A stretch of 64,000 nt of DNA from Spirosoma luteum DSM 19990 (GCF_000374065.1 NZ_KB893301.1:899-64898); one strand, 5' to 3'. Shown: positions 17,078 through 26,240, numbered from the stretch's first letter. Notes: generated by a model from the sequence alone, not told the origin. Program-made: numbers and translations.

Positions 17078-18076
17078 ATGAACCGATTCCTGACCTGTCT
17101 TCTACTAACCACGATTGCCTGCACGGTTGCCAGGGCGCAAACCGGCGAAACCTACGCCGAGAAACTGGGGTTTCCGAAAGGTAAAAAAGTCATTATTCTG
17201 CACGTCGATGATGCGGGGATGAGCTACGAGTCGAACGCGGGGATGATAAACGCGCTGGACAAAGGCATTGCCAATTCCACCAGCGTCATGATGCCCTGCG
17301 GCTGGGTACCCCAGTTTTTCGACTACCTCAAAAAGAAACCCGATACCGATGCGGGCATTCACCTGGCCCTCACCTCGGAGTGGGATAATTACCGGTGGGG
17401 GCCACTGGTGGGCTGTAAGACAGCACCGGGCCTGTGCGATAGTCAGGGGGCTTTATGGCATTCCGTTGCGCAGGTGGTAGAACACGCATCTGCCGATGAG
17501 GTAGAAGCCGAAATTCGGGCGCAACTGGCGCGATACCGGGCATTTGGTATGGAACCCACTCACCTCGATTCGCACATGGGTACCCTCTTCGACCCCAAAT
17601 TCATTATGCGGTACGCCAAAGTGGGCATGGACGAACACATCCCGATTCTGTTTCCGGGCGGACACGCTACGCTGATTTTCAAGGCGAATAACGTACCGGC
17701 CACGATGCAGCAACTGGCACATCAGGTAGGTCAGCAACTGTGGGCAGCCGGACTGCCCGTTTTTGACGACCTCGATGGCACCAGCTACGGCTGGAACCTC
17801 CCCGCCGGAACACCCGTGACGGATGCGAATTTGCAGCAGTATAAAACGAAGAAATACATCGAACTTCTTAATTCTGCCAAACCGGGCCTGACCTACATCA
17901 TTATGCACTGCACGGCCTCCACACCCACCTTCGACCAGATTAGCACGTCTGGTCAGTCGCGCAAAGGGGATATGCTCGCTATGATGGATCCGGCCCTGAA
18001 AGCGTTTATCGAAAAAGAAGGCATCATCGTCACAAACTGGAAGGAGTTGCTGGAACGGCGTAAAAAAGCTAAGTAA
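17078..18076 (+). CDS. secreted ChbG/YdjC-type polysaccharide deacetylase
   Basis: The 332-residue product has a signal peptide (MNRFLTCLLLTTIACTVARA) and the YdjC metal-binding pattern: ILHVDDAGMS at the start of the fold (two Asp), GIHLALTSEW and THLDSHMGTLF (His ligands). The family removes N-acetyl groups from chito-oligosaccharides such as diacetylchitobiose. Secretion suggests a periplasmic carbohydrate. The stop overlaps the LysR gene tail by 8 bp on the opposite strand. Confidence 0.88.
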   Translation: MNRFLTCLLLTTIACTVARAQTGETYAEKLGFPKGKKVIILHVDDAGMSYESNAGMINALDKGIANSTSVMMPCGWVPQFFDYLKKKPDTDAGIHLALTSEWDNYRWGPLVGCKTAPGLCDSQGALWHSVAQVVEHASADEVEAEIRAQLARYRAFGMEPTHLDSHMGTLFDPKFIMRYAKVGMDEHIPILFPGGHATLIFKANNVPATMQQLAHQVGQQLWAAGLPVFDDLDGTSYGWNLPAGTPVTDANLQQYKTKKYIELLNSAKPGLTYIIMHCTASTPTFDQISTSGQSRKGDMLAMMDPALKAFIEKEGIIVTNWKELLERRKKAK

Positions 18077-18995
18077 ATGCCTGGTTTTGGACACTCACTG
18101 GCAATGCGGCCAACTCCCGGACGAGTGGATTGGGTTGGTCGATTCGATGAATGAGGACGTGTTCGATGATTAGCTGTTTGAACGGGGTATCGTCTTCGTT
18201 GATAATCGGCATCGACAGCAGGGCAGGTTCCTGACTCAAATCCAGCGAAGCCGGAATGAAAGCAATCCCTTTGCCCATCCGAACCATACTTTTCAGCAGA
18301 TCGAAGGAAGGCACAACCTGCACAATGTTGCTTTCCCGGTCGACATTGGCCTGCCGGCAAATCTCCTCGATCTGACCGAAAAAAAGCCCGGCTTCCCGCC
18401 CGTGATCAATCCATTTTTCCTGCCGCAACTGCGCCAGTTTAACCGCTGGTTGCGCAGCCAGTGGGTGATTTCGGCTCATCAGGATACTATAGTCAGTTTC
18501 GGCGTACTTGGTGGCCCGTAGCCCTTTCTGCACCAGCGGCAGCACGGTCATACCCAAATCAACCTGCTCCATCGCTACTTTCTCCTGCACCTGCGTGATA
18601 TTGGCCAACTCCACAAGCTGAATTTCCACCGTTGGGAAGTGGGTCGAGAATAAATCGAGCATAGCCATAATTCGTTCCGGCAGAATCAGTTTGAACACGC
18701 CCAGCGTAACCACCTGTTTCTTTGTACCCGTCTGGCGCGCATTCCGAATCGCCTTCTCGCTCAATTGCAGAATCCGCCGTGCTTCGGTCAGGAACCCACT
18801 ACCGGCTTCGGTCAGCTCTACCCGGTGCATCCGGGTCCGCTTGACACCAACAAATAGTTCGACGCCAATTTCGGCCTCCAGTAATTTAATCTGCTGGCTC
18901 AGTGCGGGTTGCGAAATAAATAGTTTCCGGGCGGCCTGACTGAAGTGTAATTCTTCTGCCGCGCCCACAAAGTATCTCAGTTGTCGTAATTCCAT
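18069..18995 (-). CDS. LysR-family regulator, divergent from the hydroxycinnamate operon
   Basis: The 308-residue protein starts MELRQLRYFVGAAEELHFSQ with the LysR helix-turn-helix (AARKLFISQPALSQQIKLLE) and has a periplasmic-binding-like effector domain with LGVFKLILPERI and a MGKGIAFIPASL segment. The CatR/BenM-like start is typical of regulators of aromatic catabolism. It is divergent from the DUF3237-MFS operon, and a T-N11-A dyad sits in the gap at 19039-19053. The inducer is probably a hydroxycinnamoyl-CoA or a hydroxycinnamate; this is inferred from context. Confidence 0.85.
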   Translation of the reverse strand: MELRQLRYFVGAAEELHFSQAARKLFISQPALSQQIKLLEAEIGVELFVGVKRTRMHRVELTEAGSGFLTEARRILQLSEKAIRNARQTGTKKQVVTLGVFKLILPERIMAMLDLFSTHFPTVEIQLVELANITQVQEKVAMEQVDLGMTVLPLVQKGLRATKYAETDYSILMSRNHPLAAQPAVKLAQLRQEKWIDHGREAGLFFGQIEEICRQANVDRESNIVQVVPSFDLLKSMVRMGKGIAFIPASLDLSQEPALLSMPIINEDDTPFKQLIIEHVLIHRIDQPNPLVRELAALPVSVQNQAFT

Positions 18996-19038
18996 GTTTT
19001 GTTGCGCAGTCCTGTGTTCAGTGCGATGTGATGCTTTA

Positions 19039-19053
19039 ATAAGTTTTACTTAT
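19039..19053. promoter_or_regulatory. candidate LysR operator
   Basis: ATAAG-N5-CTTAT is a perfect dyad with T and A separated by 11 nt, the LysR-family signature. It lies in the 136-bp gap between the LysR gene and the divergent operon. Confidence 0.5.
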
Positions 19054-19131
19054 GACAAGGTAAGAAATAAAGATTAGACTTTACCCGTAAATTTTTGTCT
19101 TTTTGATGGCTAATTCTCCGTACCTACCGCC

Positions 19132-19692
19132 ATGAAGAAGACTATACCCCTTATAATTGGGTTACTGATTTGCGTACTCACTCTCTGCTCATCGGGCGGG
19201 GCATGGGCGCAACAGACTAATTCATCCGATTCACCCGTTGCTCCTCAACTGGAATTTGTTTGTTCCCTGCTCGTAAAAATTGCCCCGGCCCTCGTCGTGG
19301 GTGAAACGCCCCACGGTACCCGGCGCATCATTCCCATTACGGGCGGCACGTTCAGCGGCCCTAACATGAAGGGGGAAGTGCTGAACGGTGGGGCCGACTG
19401 GCAGGTTGTCCGGGCCGACGGGGTTGCCGAGCTGGAAGCGCATTATCAGATAAAAACCAACGACGGCATTATCATCTACGTCAAAAATACCGGGTTGCGG
19501 GTAGCCACTCCGTACGTAGCGGCCCGGATTGGCCGGGGAGAGCCGGTGGGCGAAAATGAATACTACTTTCGGGCGGCTCCCAAGTTTGAGGCCCCACCCG
19601 GTAAATACGCCTGGATGAACAACGCGCTCTTCGTCTGCAAAGGCATCCGCAATCCCGATGGCGTAGTCATTCAGGTCTGGAAAGTACTGTAA
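19132..19692 (+). CDS. exported DUF3237 (lipocalin-like barrel) protein
   Basis: The 186-residue product has a signal peptide ending near GAWAQQ. The mature part follows DUF3237: APQLEFVCSLLVKIAPALVVG, TPHGTRRIIPITGGTFSGP, LNGGADWQVVRADGVAELEAHY (read in parts) and TNDGIIIYVKNTGLR, ending in YAWMNNALFVCKG. The fold is a small beta barrel and no reaction is established to my knowledge. As first gene of the hydroxycinnamate operon it may bind the substrate in the periplasm or act on an aromatic ester; both are inference. Confidence 0.8.
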   Translation: MKKTIPLIIGLLICVLTLCSSGGAWAQQTNSSDSPVAPQLEFVCSLLVKIAPALVVGETPHGTRRIIPITGGTFSGPNMKGEVLNGGADWQVVRADGVAELEAHYQIKTNDGIIIYVKNTGLRVATPYVAARIGRGEPVGENEYYFRAAPKFEAPPGKYAWMNNALFVCKGIRNPDGVVIQVWKVL

Positions 19693-19713
19693 TCGCTTCC
19701 TGCTGACAACTAA

Positions 19714-21066
19714 ATGACTATCAATGACCATAAAATGACGACAAATCCCTCCCTCCGCTACGCCTGGTACGTGGTCTTTCTGCTCACGCTGGCCAACATT
19801 TCGTCGTTCATCGACCGGCAGATTCTGAGTCTTCTGGTCAAACCCATCAAGCACGACCTGCACCTGTCTGATACGCAGATGAGTCTGCTGCTGGGGCTGA
19901 GTTTCGCTCTTTTCTACACGCTCTTCGGGGTTATTATCGGGCGGGCCGCCGACCGGTATAGTCGACGGAACATCATTATCGGTGGTATTGCGGTGTGGAG
20001 TCTGATGACCACATTGTGCGGAGGTATCCGCAGTTACGGACAGTTTTTTCTGGCCCGAATGGGCGTTGGAGTGGGTGAAGCAACCCTGTCGCCCTCGGCG
20101 TTTTCTATCCTGGCCGACCTGTTTCCCAAAAACCGGCTGGCTACGGCCCTGAGCCTGTTTTCTATGGGCGTGTTTTTAGGTTCGGGGCTGGCTACGCTGA
20201 TTGGGTCGGGTATTGTGGCCAGCCTGCCTACCGAGGGGCTGGTAACGGTGCCGGTTTTCGGGCAGGTGTTTCCCTGGCAACTGATTTTTCTATACATCGG
20301 CATACCCGGCCTGGTCATTGCCCTGCTGCTGTTTACCGTCAAAGAACCAGCCCGAAAAAATACGCTTCAGGTAGATGGGCAACCGGTTAAACTATCGCTG
20401 GCTGAGTCTTTCGCCATCATTTTCAGCTACCGAAAAGCCTATCTGCTTATCTGTTTCGCTACGGCCTGCCAGGCACTCATCAACTATGGCTGCAACGCCT
20501 GGGTGCCTACGTTTATCAACCGCACTTACGGGTGGGAAGTCCCCCGCGCCGGGGCCTTTTACGGGGGCGTGGTGGTCGTTTCGTCCATTCTGGGCGTGCT
20601 GTTTGGGGGCTGGTACGCCGACAAACTCACCCGCGAAGGCAAAACCGACGGCCGTTTACGGGTGGGCGTACTGGGTATTGCGCTGGCGTTCGCGGCTTTC
20701 TTTACTCCGCTGCTACCCCGCGCCGAATGGGCCTTGCTGGCCATGTCGGTACCCGTGTTTGGTCTGGCCTGTCCGTTCGGGGCCGCTACGGCGGCCATTC
20801 AGGACATCATGCCTAATCAGGTGCGGGCGCTGGCCTCGTCCATTTTCCTGTTCATCCTGAACCTGATTGGCATTGGGCTGGGGCCAACGTCGGTGGCTTT
20901 GTTTACGGATTTCGTTTTTAAAGACGAAAGCCAGATTCGGTACTCGCTGGTACTGCTCTATCTGGTTGGGGGTGGTATGGGTTTGTTGCTCAGTTACCTG
21001 GCCCTGAAACCATACCGGGAAGCGATTGCCAGTCGGGACCGTTTAACCCAGCTGACGGGTGCCTGA
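19714..21066 (+). CDS. MFS transporter, probable hydroxycinnamate or aromatic acid importer
   Basis: The 450-residue protein has 12 predicted membrane segments with the MFS A-like motif GRAADRYSRRNIIIGG between helices 2 and 3 and FIDRQILSLLVKPIKHDL after helix 1, typical of spinster/AAHS-like transporters. A second start at 19735 is equally possible. It begins 22 bp after the DUF3237 gene and is in the same operon. A role in uptake of hydroxycinnamates matches the CouT/PhdT position in other bacteria but is inferred from context. Confidence 0.82.
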   Translation: MTINDHKMTTNPSLRYAWYVVFLLTLANISSFIDRQILSLLVKPIKHDLHLSDTQMSLLLGLSFALFYTLFGVIIGRAADRYSRRNIIIGGIAVWSLMTTLCGGIRSYGQFFLARMGVGVGEATLSPSAFSILADLFPKNRLATALSLFSMGVFLGSGLATLIGSGIVASLPTEGLVTVPVFGQVFPWQLIFLYIGIPGLVIALLLFTVKEPARKNTLQVDGQPVKLSLAESFAIIFSYRKAYLLICFATACQALINYGCNAWVPTFINRTYGWEVPRAGAFYGGVVVVSSILGVLFGGWYADKLTREGKTDGRLRVGVLGIALAFAAFFTPLLPRAEWALLAMSVPVFGLACPFGAATAAIQDIMPNQVRALASSIFLFILNLIGIGLGPTSVALFTDFVFKDESQIRYSLVLLYLVGGGMGLLLSYLALKPYREAIASRDRLTQLTGA

Positions 21067-21131
21067 CGACCCGAATGACCCGGTTGGAAACAGATGCCGG
21101 GCGGTTTCGTCCACGTTTATTCTACATTCCT

Positions 21132-21908
21132 ATGCTTTCATTACCCGATACCATACAAACCACCATTCAGGACAACATTCTGCTCGTTAAACTTAACCGG
21201 CCCGAAAAGCGTAACGCCTTCAATGACGAGTTGGTATTGGCCATAGAGCAGGTTTTTGCCAATGTACCGGCGGGTATTGGCTGTGCCATTATTTACGGCG
21301 AGGGCAAGCATTTCAGTGCCGGGCTGGACCTGTCGGCCCTCACCGAGCGCGACGCTGTGCAGGGATTACACCACTCCCGTATGTGGCACCGCGCCCTCGA
21401 CCGGGTGCAGTTTGGTACGGTGCCGGTCATTGCCGTGTTGAACGGTGCCTGCGTGGGTGGTGGGCTGGAACTGGCCAGTGCCTGCCACATTCGCATAGCC
21501 GAGACATCAACATTCTACGCTCTGCCCGAAGGCCAACGGGGTATTTTTGTGGGTGGTGGCGCGTCCGTACGGGTACCTAAACTCATCGGGCTGGCCCGCA
21601 TGACCGACATGATGCTGACCGGTCGCGTGTACCAGGCCGATGAGGGAATGGCGATTGGCCTGTCGCAGTACGTGACCGACGAGGGAAAAGGGGTGGAGAT
21701 GGCGATGGAACTGGCAAAAAAAGTAGCGTCGAACGCGGGAATGACAAATTACGCGCTCATGCACATCCTGCCCCGCATTGTCGATTCGGCACAGGAGCAG
21801 GGGCTGATGATGGAATCGCTTACGGCAGCTATCGCCCAAAACGCCCCCGAAGCCAAAGCCCGGTTGCAGGAATTTCTGGACGGAAAAGCTAAAAAAGTAG
21901 GCCAATGA
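21132..21908 (+). CDS. crotonase-family hydratase/lyase for hydroxycinnamoyl-CoA
   Basis: The 258-residue enzyme (start at 21132; a longer frame begins at 21075) shows the crotonase fold: LNRPEKRNAFNDEL, oxyanion-hole segments GKHFSAGLDLSAL and GACVGGGLELASACH, and ALPEGQRGIFVGGGASVRV. The last motif is typical of crotonases encoded beside feruloyl-CoA synthases. These hydrate hydroxycinnamoyl-CoA and either cleave it to an aldehyde plus acetyl-CoA or leave the 3-hydroxyacyl-CoA. Which applies here cannot be told from sequence. Its stop overlaps the next start by 4 bp. Confidence 0.85.
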   Translation: MLSLPDTIQTTIQDNILLVKLNRPEKRNAFNDELVLAIEQVFANVPAGIGCAIIYGEGKHFSAGLDLSALTERDAVQGLHHSRMWHRALDRVQFGTVPVIAVLNGACVGGGLELASACHIRIAETSTFYALPEGQRGIFVGGGASVRVPKLIGLARMTDMMLTGRVYQADEGMAIGLSQYVTDEGKGVEMAMELAKKVASNAGMTNYALMHILPRIVDSAQEQGLMMESLTAAIAQNAPEAKARLQEFLDGKAKKVGQ

Positions 21909-23773
21909 ACACGCTGACTGACCTGAAAAACGCCCCCTTCCGGCCCGTTGATACCACCACTGCCGAGGTGCAACAAACCGTTCGCGCCGACGGGACCATC
22001 CTGATTCGGTCGACCGAACCGCTGGCGGCTCATCCGTTTCGCCTGACGGAGCGGCTGTTGCGCTGGGCCACGCACACCTCCAACCGGATTTTTATCGCGC
22101 AGCGACTGCCAACACCCCAGGATGCTCCGTTGGGCGACTGGCGAACGCTTACTTACGCCGAAACCCTGGAGCGGGTACTGCGCCTGGCCCGCTGGCTCCT
22201 GACCACCAACGCTTCGCCCGAACGCCCCATCGCTATCCTGTCCGAAAATAGCATCGAGAATGGGTTACTGAGTCTGGCGGCTTTGCACGTTGGATTACCT
22301 TTATCGATTATTGCCCCCGCCTATTCGCTGCGTTCGGTCGATTTTGACAAACTGCGGCATACGCTGGGGTTGCTTACCCCCGGCCTGATTTTCGTTCAGG
22401 ATGGGCAGACGTACGAGAAAGCCTTACGGGCCACGGCGGGGAATACGGCAATTCTGGTCGTGACCAACCCACCCGTTGGCCTATCCGTTACCCTGTTCGA
22501 TGCTATACTGGATGCCGATGTTGGCGCGTCCACGGATTCTGCCGTTGCGGATGCGTTTGCCCGGATTCGCCCCGAAACGGTGGCGAAGATTCTATTTACA
22601 TCCGGCTCCACGGGTCTGCCGAAAGGCGTTATCAACACCCACGAAAACATTGCCACCAACTGGCAGCAGATCACCCAGACGTTTCCCTTTATGGCCAATG
22701 GCGGGCTGACGCTCATCGACTGGCTTCCCTGGAACCACACGTTTGGCGGTAATCACAACTTCGGACTGACGGTGTACAACGGCGGCACGCTCTACATCGA
22801 CGAGGGCAATCCGACACCGGCGGGCATCGAGACCACCGTTGCCAACCTGCGTCACTGCCAGCCGACTATGTACTGCAATGTGCCCAAAGGGTTTGCCGAC
22901 CTCATCCCATACCTGCGCCGGGACCGGGCTTTACGAGAGAATTTCTTCAGTCAACTGAAACTGCTTTTCTACGCCGGAGCCGGGATGCCGCAGCACACCT
23001 GGGATGCTCTGGAAGAACTGGCGGTCGATACGCTGGGCGAGCGTATTGTTATAGCAACTGGATTGGGTTGTACCGAATCGAGTCCGTCAGCCCTGTTTGC
23101 CTCAAAGGCGGGGGGCTTTGCGGGCTTGCTGGGCGTTCCCGTTCCTAATTTTGACCTCAAATTAGTACCGAACGGAGGAAAGCTGGAAGCCCGGTACCGG
23201 GGCAAAAATGTGATGCCTGGCTACTGGCGTAACCCCGAAGCAACGGCCAGCGCCTTTGATGAAGACGGCTTTTACTGCACCGGTGACGCCCTCCGGTTCG
23301 TTGACCCCCAAGACCCCAACGCGGGCATGGTCTTTGACGGGCGTATTGCCGAAGATTTTAAACTCAGTTCCGGTACCTGGGTGAGCGTGGGTACGTTGCG
23401 GGCCAAGCTGATCGAAGCCGGGCAGGGGCTGTTTACGGATGCCGTCATTACGGGCCACGACCGGGAATTTATCGGTGCTATCGTCTTCCCCGATTTGGTC
23501 CACTGTCGGCAACTTTGCGGACTGGAAGCCCTGACGCTGGCCGACGTGATACAACAGGAAAAGGTGCTGGACGCTCTACAACAGGTACTCGTTGTACTCC
23601 GTAAAGCCAACACGGGCGGCAGTGCCAGCCAGGTGAAAAAGGTTGTTTTTGCGGATTTTCTGCCTTCGATGGACCGGGGCGAAATCACCGACAAAGGCTC
23701 TATCAACCAGCGGGCCGTGCTGGACAATCATCCCGAACTTGTTAACGAACTTTACTGCAACCCGATATTTTGA
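21905..23773 (+). CDS. feruloyl-CoA synthase-like acyl-CoA ligase
   Basis: The 622-residue AMP-forming ligase has the P-loop ILFTSGSTGLPKGV, the motif MPGYWRNPEAT, YCTGDALRF and a C-terminal SGTWVSVGTL segment. The stretches LRSVDFDKLRHTLGLLTP and LPWNHTFGGNHNFGLTVYNG match the feruloyl-CoA synthase branch, which activates ferulate, p-coumarate and caffeate. It is cytoplasmic, sits between the crotonase and a secreted hydrolase with overlapping ends, and starts the degradation route. The ordinary A10 lysine loop near the C-terminus is shortened or altered (DRGEITDKGSINQR contains the Lys). Confidence 0.9.
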   Translation: MNTLTDLKNAPFRPVDTTTAEVQQTVRADGTILIRSTEPLAAHPFRLTERLLRWATHTSNRIFIAQRLPTPQDAPLGDWRTLTYAETLERVLRLARWLLTTNASPERPIAILSENSIENGLLSLAALHVGLPLSIIAPAYSLRSVDFDKLRHTLGLLTPGLIFVQDGQTYEKALRATAGNTAILVVTNPPVGLSVTLFDAILDADVGASTDSAVADAFARIRPETVAKILFTSGSTGLPKGVINTHENIATNWQQITQTFPFMANGGLTLIDWLPWNHTFGGNHNFGLTVYNGGTLYIDEGNPTPAGIETTVANLRHCQPTMYCNVPKGFADLIPYLRRDRALRENFFSQLKLLFYAGAGMPQHTWDALEELAVDTLGERIVIATGLGCTESSPSALFASKAGGFAGLLGVPVPNFDLKLVPNGGKLEARYRGKNVMPGYWRNPEATASAFDEDGFYCTGDALRFVDPQDPNAGMVFDGRIAEDFKLSSGTWVSVGTLRAKLIEAGQGLFTDAVITGHDREFIGAIVFPDLVHCRQLCGLEALTLADVIQQEKVLDALQQVLVVLRKANTGGSASQVKKVVFADFLPSMDRGEITDKGSINQRAVLDNHPELVNELYCNPIF

Positions 23774-24915
23774 TGAAAACGATCAACTTTATAATTCTTT
23801 CCCTCTGGCTATTGACCGGCCTTTCGGCGCTGGCCCAGTCGCCCGCCGTGCGCATCGATTCGGGACGCATTGCCGGGACGAAATACCAGCTAGCGTTCCC
23901 CAAAAACTGGGAAACGGCCAAAACTAAAAAGCTGGTCATGTTTGCGCACGGCTACGAGTTTATGGGGTCGCCCCGGCAGAGCAGTAGTCCGCGCTGGCTT
24001 TTGGTGGTGCAGCCCTTTCTGGATCGGGGATTTGCCGTGGCCGCTTCCGACTATCAGTATCAGGGGTTTGCCCTGCCACAGGGCGTGGACGATACCGAAG
24101 CCTTGCGCCAGCATGTGGTTAAAACCCTGGGCCAGCTCGACACCACCATCATGGTGGGGCAGTCGATGGGCGGTGGCGTGGCGCTGGCTACCCTCGAAAA
24201 CTTCGGGCAGTACTATCAGGGGGCGCTGCCGATGTGCCCGTTTTCGAGCCGCCCTTACCTGCAATGCCGAAAAGAGTTCGACATCTACGCTACCTTCAAC
24301 GGCCTGTTTCCGGGCGTAGCCACACCCCTGACTGAGATTTTCGACCTGTCGAAACCATATCAGGCGCAACCGTTTTCGGCCATGCAGGAAAAAGCTACGG
24401 CAATAAAGAAGGCTATTTTCGCCAAAGATTCTGCCCTGGCCATTGCCTTCGCCAAACGCTACGACCTGAAAATAGACGACCTCCCGCTGTCGCTTTTTTT
24501 CAATGAAAACGTGCTGCGCGACATTGCGCAAAAGGCGAAAGGCAACCCCTTCGATAATACAAACACACTTTACAGCGGCTTTCCTGATGACCTGTTGGTA
24601 AATCAGAAAGCTGAACGGCTGGCAGCAACGGTTAGCCCCGATGTTATTTTTGGGAAGTATGACCGCACGGGTAACATCAGTAAGCCGGTTGTACTGCTCC
24701 ATACCGTGTACGACCAGTTGATTCCTCCTACCTATGGCGTGGTGAACTTCGAAAATATGATCCATCAGCAGGGGAAAGACGCGCTTTTTGTGGTGAAGTA
24801 CACCAATGGGCAAGGTCACTGCCAGTTTAAACCCAAGCAGGTGGGTAGTGCTTTCGATGCCCTGCGGCAATGGCTGGCTACCGGTCAGAAAGCAAAACCA
24901 GGATTTATAGACTGA
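23773..24915 (+). CDS. secreted alpha/beta hydrolase (possible hydroxycinnamate ester hydrolase)
   Basis: The 380-residue product has a signal peptide (MKTINFIILSLWLLTGLSALAQ). It is an alpha/beta hydrolase with the oxyanion HGYEFMGSP region, the nucleophile elbow VGQSMGGGVAL and a C-terminal catalytic His in NGQGHCQF. The first base of its ATG is the last base of the ligase stop, so it is tightly coupled. Context suggests release of hydroxycinnamates from esters such as chlorogenate or feruloylated sugars. It has no clear similarity I can name to characterised feruloyl esterases, so this is inference. A repeat hairpin begins at its stop codon. Confidence 0.72.
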   Translation: MKTINFIILSLWLLTGLSALAQSPAVRIDSGRIAGTKYQLAFPKNWETAKTKKLVMFAHGYEFMGSPRQSSSPRWLLVVQPFLDRGFAVAASDYQYQGFALPQGVDDTEALRQHVVKTLGQLDTTIMVGQSMGGGVALATLENFGQYYQGALPMCPFSSRPYLQCRKEFDIYATFNGLFPGVATPLTEIFDLSKPYQAQPFSAMQEKATAIKKAIFAKDSALAIAFAKRYDLKIDDLPLSLFFNENVLRDIAQKAKGNPFDNTNTLYSGFPDDLLVNQKAERLAATVSPDVIFGKYDRTGNISKPVVLLHTVYDQLIPPTYGVVNFENMIHQQGKDALFVVKYTNGQGHCQFKPKQVGSAFDALRQWLATGQKAKPGFID

Positions 24916-25021
24916 GTGAAAGAGCGAAAGAGTGAAAGCCATCCGGCGGTTTTTGCTTCGACAGTCGAGTTGATTTCTTTCTGCATTGGTGGCACTCATT
25001 CACTCTATCGCTCTTTCACTC
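24914..25021. repeat. GAGYGAAA-word hairpin, copy 1
   Basis: The left arm (24914-24938) is three degenerate octamers, GAGTGAAA GAGCGAAA GAGTGAAA. The right arm (24997-25021) is its complement with 2 mismatches in 25. The left arm starts within the stop codon of the hydrolase. Additional complementary words continue to 25038. A related copy lies at 28360-28440. Confidence 0.8.
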
Positions 25022-25047
25022 ATTAACTCTTTCACTCTTTATTACTT

Positions 25048-26157
25048 ATGAAATTAAATCCCGCTTTCCGTGCCGACCACGTCGGCAGTTTATTACGTCC
25101 TGATGCTGTTCGGGAAAACCGGCTTCGCTGGAAAAAAGGAGAAATCTCCGCCGATGAACTTCGCGTTATCGAAGACGCGGCCATTGCCGACACCGTTAAA
25201 AAAGTGGAGTCGCTGGGTATGCAATCCATCACCGATGGCGAATTCCGCCGGGACTATTTTCACCTCGATTTCCTGAAGCAGCTCGACGGCGTTACCGTAA
25301 CGGGCGGCATCGGGGCCAATCCGAACGCTAAAGTCGCGGAAGATGGCTTTACCCCGCCCCAGCTATCCGTGACGGGCAAACTCCGCCACACCCGCGACAT
25401 TCAGGTGGCCGACTATGACTACCTCGAATCCGTTACGTCCCAGACTCCGAAGGTGAGCATTCCGTCGCCCACGATGGTGCATTTTCGGGGTGGCCGCAAA
25501 TCTATCGACATTGAGGCATACCCGGACATGGACGAATTTTTCCAAGATTTGTCAGTAGCGTACCGGCAGGAAATCGACCATCTGTATAAGGCTGGACTGC
25601 GCTACCTGCAACTGGATGATACGAACCTGGCTTACCTCTGCGACCCCAAAATGCGGGCTGCGGCTGTTGAGCGGGGCGAAGACCCCAACGAGTTACCGAA
25701 AACTTACGCAGCCCTTATCAATTCAGTCATCGACGGTCGGCCAGACGACCTCACCGTGGGCATTCACCTCTGCCGGGGCAATTACCGGAGTACTTGGTTT
25801 GCCGAAGGCGGCTACGAACCCGTGGCTGAGGTATTATTCAGCGAGATCAACGTAGATGCTTATTTTCTGGAATACGACGACGAACGGTCGGGGGATTTTG
25901 CCCCGCTGCGCTTTGTGCCGGACAACAAAATGGTGATTCTGGGTATCGTATCGTCGAAAGTACCGACGCTGGAGACAAAAGCCGATTTGATTACGCGCAT
26001 CGAAGAAGCCGCTCAGTATATGCCGTTGGCTAACATGGGCGTGAGTCCGCAGTGTGGTTTTTCGAGCACGCACCACGGCAACGCTATGACGATGGATGAC
26101 CAGTGGCGCAAACTCGAACTCGTTGTCGACACCGCCCGGACCGTCTGGGGCGATTAG
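25048..26157 (+). CDS. MetE C-terminal-like (cobalamin-independent methionine synthase II) protein
   Basis: The 369-residue protein corresponds to the zinc-binding catalytic barrel of MetE, without the N-terminal half, as in the YxjG/YxjH type. Visible are RADHVGSLLRP, SITDGEFRRDYFHLDF, the zinc-ligand segments GIHLCRGN (His, Cys) and SPQCGFSS (Cys), and LQLDDTNLAY. It transfers a methyl group to a thiol such as homocysteine. In this operon it might recycle methyl groups from methoxylated aromatics (ferulate), which is speculative. It lies after a hairpin repeat and may be transcribed with or without the upstream genes. Confidence 0.85.
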   Translation: MKLNPAFRADHVGSLLRPDAVRENRLRWKKGEISADELRVIEDAAIADTVKKVESLGMQSITDGEFRRDYFHLDFLKQLDGVTVTGGIGANPNAKVAEDGFTPPQLSVTGKLRHTRDIQVADYDYLESVTSQTPKVSIPSPTMVHFRGGRKSIDIEAYPDMDEFFQDLSVAYRQEIDHLYKAGLRYLQLDDTNLAYLCDPKMRAAAVERGEDPNELPKTYAALINSVIDGRPDDLTVGIHLCRGNYRSTWFAEGGYEPVAEVLFSEINVDAYFLEYDDERSGDFAPLRFVPDNKMVILGIVSSKVPTLETKADLITRIEEAAQYMPLANMGVSPQCGFSSTHHGNAMTMDDQWRKLELVVDTARTVWGD

Positions 26158-26170
26158 CAACCATATTATT

Positions 26171-26220
26171 CAACCTTTTTTTGTCATTCCGACCGTAGGA
26201 GGAACGACAAAAAAAGGTTG
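26171..26220 (+). terminator. hairpin between the MetE-like and amidohydrolase genes
   Basis: A perfect 15-bp inverted repeat (26171-26185 with 26206-26220) flanks GTCATTCC...GGAACGAC, a word known from dispersed repeats in many genomes. The right arm ends in GGTTG without a T-run on the plus strand. It may act as an attenuator inside the operon or as a repeat element. Confidence 0.55.
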
Positions 26221-26240
26221 TTACTCAATAACTGGAAATT

